This document shows positions 14,034-15,887 of a stretch of DNA of 15,887 nt, in pieces. The DNA comes from Spirochaetota bacterium (lineage in GTDB: Bacteria > Spirochaetota > Spirochaetia > Treponematales > Breznakiellaceae), in assembly GCA_023406985.1 (NCBI GenBank), contig JAEXTK010000005.1:1-15887 (forward strand), in the 5' to 3' direction. Under the pieces are notes generated by a model that was given only the letters and a program-made list of their open reading frames with translations, had not been told where the DNA came from and did not search any database. Numbering within the stretch: position 1 is the stretch's first letter; each line of letters opens with the position of its first letter. The translations under genes were made by a program, and so were the position numbers.

Positions 14034-14299
14034 CGCGTCGCGTAGCCCGCGAGCGCGGCGGCCATCGCCTCGGAATCCACGGACGAGAGCGAGCGATCCA
14101 CGCGCGCGGCCAGCGTGCTGATCCGTTCCACGAGCCGCTCGAGCTCGGCGTCGGCCCGTACCGCCGACGCCGCGGCGCCGTCCGGAGCCAAGGCTTGGAT
14201 GTCGGCCCCCTTCAGGGACATCAGGAACGCGAGCTTCTCGCGGATATCCGTCAGCGCCGAGCGCGCATCGATCGCCCCCTTCTGTTCCCGCACCGTCAA
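13940..14299 (-). CDS. Small helical protein of unknown function, TTG start
   Basis: The product is 119 residues. The start is TTG (14297-14299), chosen because GGGAGG lies six bases before it and no ATG is nearby; a GTG two codons later is the alternative. Residues about 12-32 and 50-95 are rich in Ala, Leu, Glu and Arg, with a heptad-like stretch (ELERLVERISTLAARVDRSL), so a coiled-coil or helical bundle is likely. No signal peptide, membrane helix or Cys is seen. The last 31 codons overlap the end of the acetyltransferase gene on the other strand. I recognise no family. The good ribosome site and AT-rich upstream region support a real gene, but conservation has not been tested. Confidence 0.55.
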   Translation of the reverse strand: MTVREQKGAIDARSALTDIREKLAFLMSLKGADIQALAPDGAAASAVRADAELERLVERISTLAARVDRSLSSVDSEAMAAALAGYATRHSAAAGRVAASSPEWIAGAVVGDGSAATRP

Positions 14300-14391
14300 T
14301 CGCGACCTCCCGCGCGCCGCCGGAAGGGCGGCCTATTAGGATATAAATTACCCCAATAGTATCGCGGGAGTCGAAAATCTCTAGAAAATCA
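14300..14391 (-). promoter_or_regulatory. AT-rich upstream region of the small TTG-start gene
   Basis: After the stop of the reductase gene the base composition shifts to AT-rich (14333-14391), and GAAAATC occurs twice eleven bases apart (14373-14379, 14384-14390). Several -10-like boxes occur on the minus strand (GATACT at 14358-14363, TTATAT near 14340-14345), but none has a good -35. There is no hairpin with a T tract, so read-through from the upstream operon is possible. Confidence 0.3.
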
Positions 14392-14931
14392 TCAGGCCGA
14401 ACTCCGATCCCGCACGAACCGGCTCTTCACCATGAGGGGACCCAGGATTTCGGAATCCGCCACCCGGAACGCGCGCTCCGCTCCCGTGGAGCCGAAGAGC
14501 GGGATGCCGTCACCGATGAGTTTCGCGATCGTCGTGACGATCATCTCGTCGATGAGGTCGGCCTTGAGGAATTCCTGGATCGTCATTCCGCCGTCCACGT
14601 AGAGATTCTCGAAGCCCCTCCGGCGCAGGTCGGCGACGATGTCCGCGGGGGTGCCGCGCACGATCTCCGCCTTGTCCGCGAGGGCCGCCGGAATCTCCCG
14701 CAGCGTGCGGCTCGCCACGAACAACGGCTTGGTATAGGGCCAAGGATCGAAGGAGAGTACCGTCCGGAAGGTGTTCCGCCCCATGACGACGGCGTCCATT
14801 TTCGCCAGGAAGTCCGCGAATCCGTAATCGCCGCCCGTCTCGTTCGGGATGTCCACGAGCCAGGCCAGGTCGCCGTCGCGCTTCGCGATGAAACCGTCCA
14901 AGGAGCACGCGATGAAGACATGATTCGCCAT
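14392..14931 (-). CDS. RibD C-terminal/DHFR-like reductase family protein
   Basis: The product is 179 residues. The ATG shares one base with the stop of the DGPF gene (TGATG) and has GGAGGG five bases upstream, so the two are coupled; the longer open frame upstream belongs to the other gene. HVFIACSLDGFIA (4-16) is the first strand and loop of the family, MGRNTF (about 50-55) the NADPH-binding motif, and LYVDGG (about 110-115) the later glycine turn. This is the YyaP/YwjB-type branch of the dihydrofolate reductase fold, seen near DGPF proteins. An NADPH-dependent reduction is likely; the substrate is unknown, and it is not a normal FolA. Confidence 0.85.
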   Translation of the reverse strand: MANHVFIACSLDGFIAKRDGDLAWLVDIPNETGGDYGFADFLAKMDAVVMGRNTFRTVLSFDPWPYTKPLFVASRTLREIPAALADKAEIVRGTPADIVADLRRRGFENLYVDGGMTIQEFLKADLIDEMIVTTIAKLIGDGIPLFGSTGAERAFRVADSEILGPLMVKSRFVRDRSSA

Positions 14932-15275
14932 CAGGCCCTCCAGAAGAATTCGCGAACCTCCACCGAGCCGTAGCGGGCGACCGGGTGCTTGGACGCGACC
15001 TCCATGGCTTCCGTGAGGTCGGCGCACTCGATGATGTCGAAACCGGCGATCTGCTCCTTGGTTTCCACGAAGGGCCCGTCGGTCGCCGAGAGGGAGCCCT
15101 TACGGACGCGCACCACCTTGGCGAGCGACGCGTCGGCGAGTTCATTCCCCTCCAGTCGGACGCCGCGGCCGTCCATCTCGGTGAGCCACGCGGCGAGGGA
15201 CTCGGCCATGACGGCCTGGTCCATGGGGCTGAGCCGGATCGCGGGATCCATGTGCATCAACAGCATATACTTCAT
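14931..15275 (-). CDS. DGPF/YCII-domain protein
   Basis: The product is 114 residues. The ATG has GGAGG four bases upstream. KYMLLMH at the N-terminus, the acidic-aromatic core and DGPFVETKEQIAGFDIIE (from 66) are hallmarks of the DGPF branch of YCII-related proteins, a small ferredoxin-like fold. Members usually lie next to ECF42 sigma factors, as here, and are thought to be part of the same response, but no catalytic reaction is established. The reductase gene downstream overlaps by one base. Confidence 0.9.
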   Translation of the reverse strand: MKYMLLMHMDPAIRLSPMDQAVMAESLAAWLTEMDGRGVRLEGNELADASLAKVVRVRKGSLSATDGPFVETKEQIAGFDIIECADLTEAMEVASKHPVARYGSVEVREFFWRA

Positions 15276-15340
15276 GATTCCTCCTTACGGTTCGCGCACC
15301 TAGTCGTTCGGGCCGCGGCGGTTTCGACATCCGCGCGCGA

Positions 15341-15887
15341 TCATCGCGCCGCCGCGCCCTCGGGATTCGACTCGGCGAGACGGCGGAGATAATAGCGGCG
15401 TTCGGTGGCCTCCCCGCAGAGCTCCAGCGCGCGTTTCCAAGCGGCGGCGGCCTCGGCGTGCCGCCCGAGCCGATGGAGGAATTCCCCGCGCGCCGCATGG
15501 GCCAGGCGGTACTCCCGGAGTTCCCCCCGGGCCAGGATGGCGTCCACGAGGCCGAGGCCTTCCCGCGGCCCGTCGCGCATGGCCACCGCCACCGCCCGGT
15601 TGAGTTCCACCACCGCGGAGCCTTCCAAACCGAGGAGGACGTCGTAGAGGCCCACGACCTCATACCAATCCACGTCCTCGCTCCGCTCGGCCTCCGTATG
15701 GATGGCGGCGATGGCGGACTGCACCGCGTAGGGACCGAAGTCGGCCGCGGAGACGGCCTGGCGCACGAGTCCGGTCGCCTCCGCGATCTGGTCCCGCTTC
15801 CAGCGGGACCGGTCCTGATCGGCGAGGAGCACGATCTCTCCTTCGGCTGAGAGCCGGCCGGCGCGCCCCGCGGCGGGGAGGAGCATT
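15341..15887 (-). CDS. ECF42-type sigma factor, C-terminal extension (partial)
   Basis: Only the last 181 residues are in the window; the frame is open to the right edge, so sigma regions 2 and 4 lie beyond it. LLADQDRSRWKRDQIAEA, GPYAVQSAIAAIHTEA, DWYEVVGLYDVLL, ELNRAVAVAMRDGPREGL and HLARGEF-type helices match the long TPR-like C-terminal extension (DUF6596) that marks ECF42 sigma factors. In that group the extension takes the place of a cognate anti-sigma factor. It probably transcribes the DGPF gene 65 bases downstream. The first Met seen in frame, near the edge, is internal and not the start. Confidence 0.88.
   Translation of the reverse strand, partial: MLLPAAGRAGRLSAEGEIVLLADQDRSRWKRDQIAEATGLVRQAVSAADFGPYAVQSAIAAIHTEAERSEDVDWYEVVGLYDVLLGLEGSAVVELNRAVAVAMRDGPREGLGLVDAILARGELREYRLAHAARGEFLHRLGRHAEAAAAWKRALELCGEATERRYYLRRLAESNPEGAAAR

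Noticed and set aside
1..15887. CRISPR array, insertion sequence, tRNA or rRNA
   Set aside because: No regularly spaced repeats, transposase, terminal inverted repeats, cloverleaf or rRNA-like sequence were seen; the only direct repeat of note is the 22-bp pair at 8382-8432.

Overview
This is a 15.9-kb stretch of a very GC-rich bacterial genome, roughly two thirds G+C by eye, densely packed with genes. The periplasmic binding protein, the lipoprotein and the ABC-transporter style suggest a diderm heterotroph. The relaxed lipoprotein box (F-T-S-C), the J-domain protein and the general gene mix make a high-GC spirochaete-like organism a possible guess. No rRNA, tRNA or universal marker lies in the window, so this is weak. 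No stretch of more than about 190 bases lacks a gene.

Left part (1-3738), minus strand. A GNAT acetyltransferase with a YoaP-like thioredoxin-fold tail and a J-domain protein form one short operon, closed by a small hairpin. A second minus-strand group follows: a small lipoprotein with its own AT-rich promoter, a HEAT-like repeat protein, and a four-helix membrane protein with a double zinc ribbon. It ends at a perfect 16-bp bidirectional terminator hairpin (38-73) next to further stem-loops.

Middle (3739-9586), plus strand. This is the main biological unit. A LivH-LivM permease fusion, LivG, LivF, a uroporphyrinogen-decarboxylase-superfamily protein and a periplasmic binding protein form one operon. 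Two junctions are ATGA overlaps. The fourth gene lacks the haem-pathway UroD motif but carries the H-x-C...C zinc pattern of MtaA/MtbA/CmuA-type methyltransferases. This suggests the transporter may import a methylated or otherwise C1-related compound, not plain leucine. A promoter and a TAATGG-N3-CCATTA inverted repeat precede the operon, and a 22-bp direct repeat with small hairpins separates the enzyme from the binding-protein gene.

Right of centre (9540-11184). Two small YdcZ/DUF606 membrane proteins (minus) are divergent from a Crp/Fnr-type regulator (plus). The gap between them holds a perfect 8-4-8 inverted repeat, very likely the regulator's operator, ending only six bases before its start codon.

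Right end (11186-15887). A 709-residue GAF-PAS-PAS-PAS-GGDEF diguanylate cyclase (minus), a RimJ-like GNAT acetyltransferase (plus) and a small unknown helical protein started at TTG (minus, tail-to-tail overlap of 94 bp) are followed by a minus-strand operon. That operon contains an ECF42-type sigma factor (cut by the window edge), a DGPF/YCII protein and a RibD/DHFR-like reductase. The sigma-DGPF pairing is a known conserved context whose signal is unknown.
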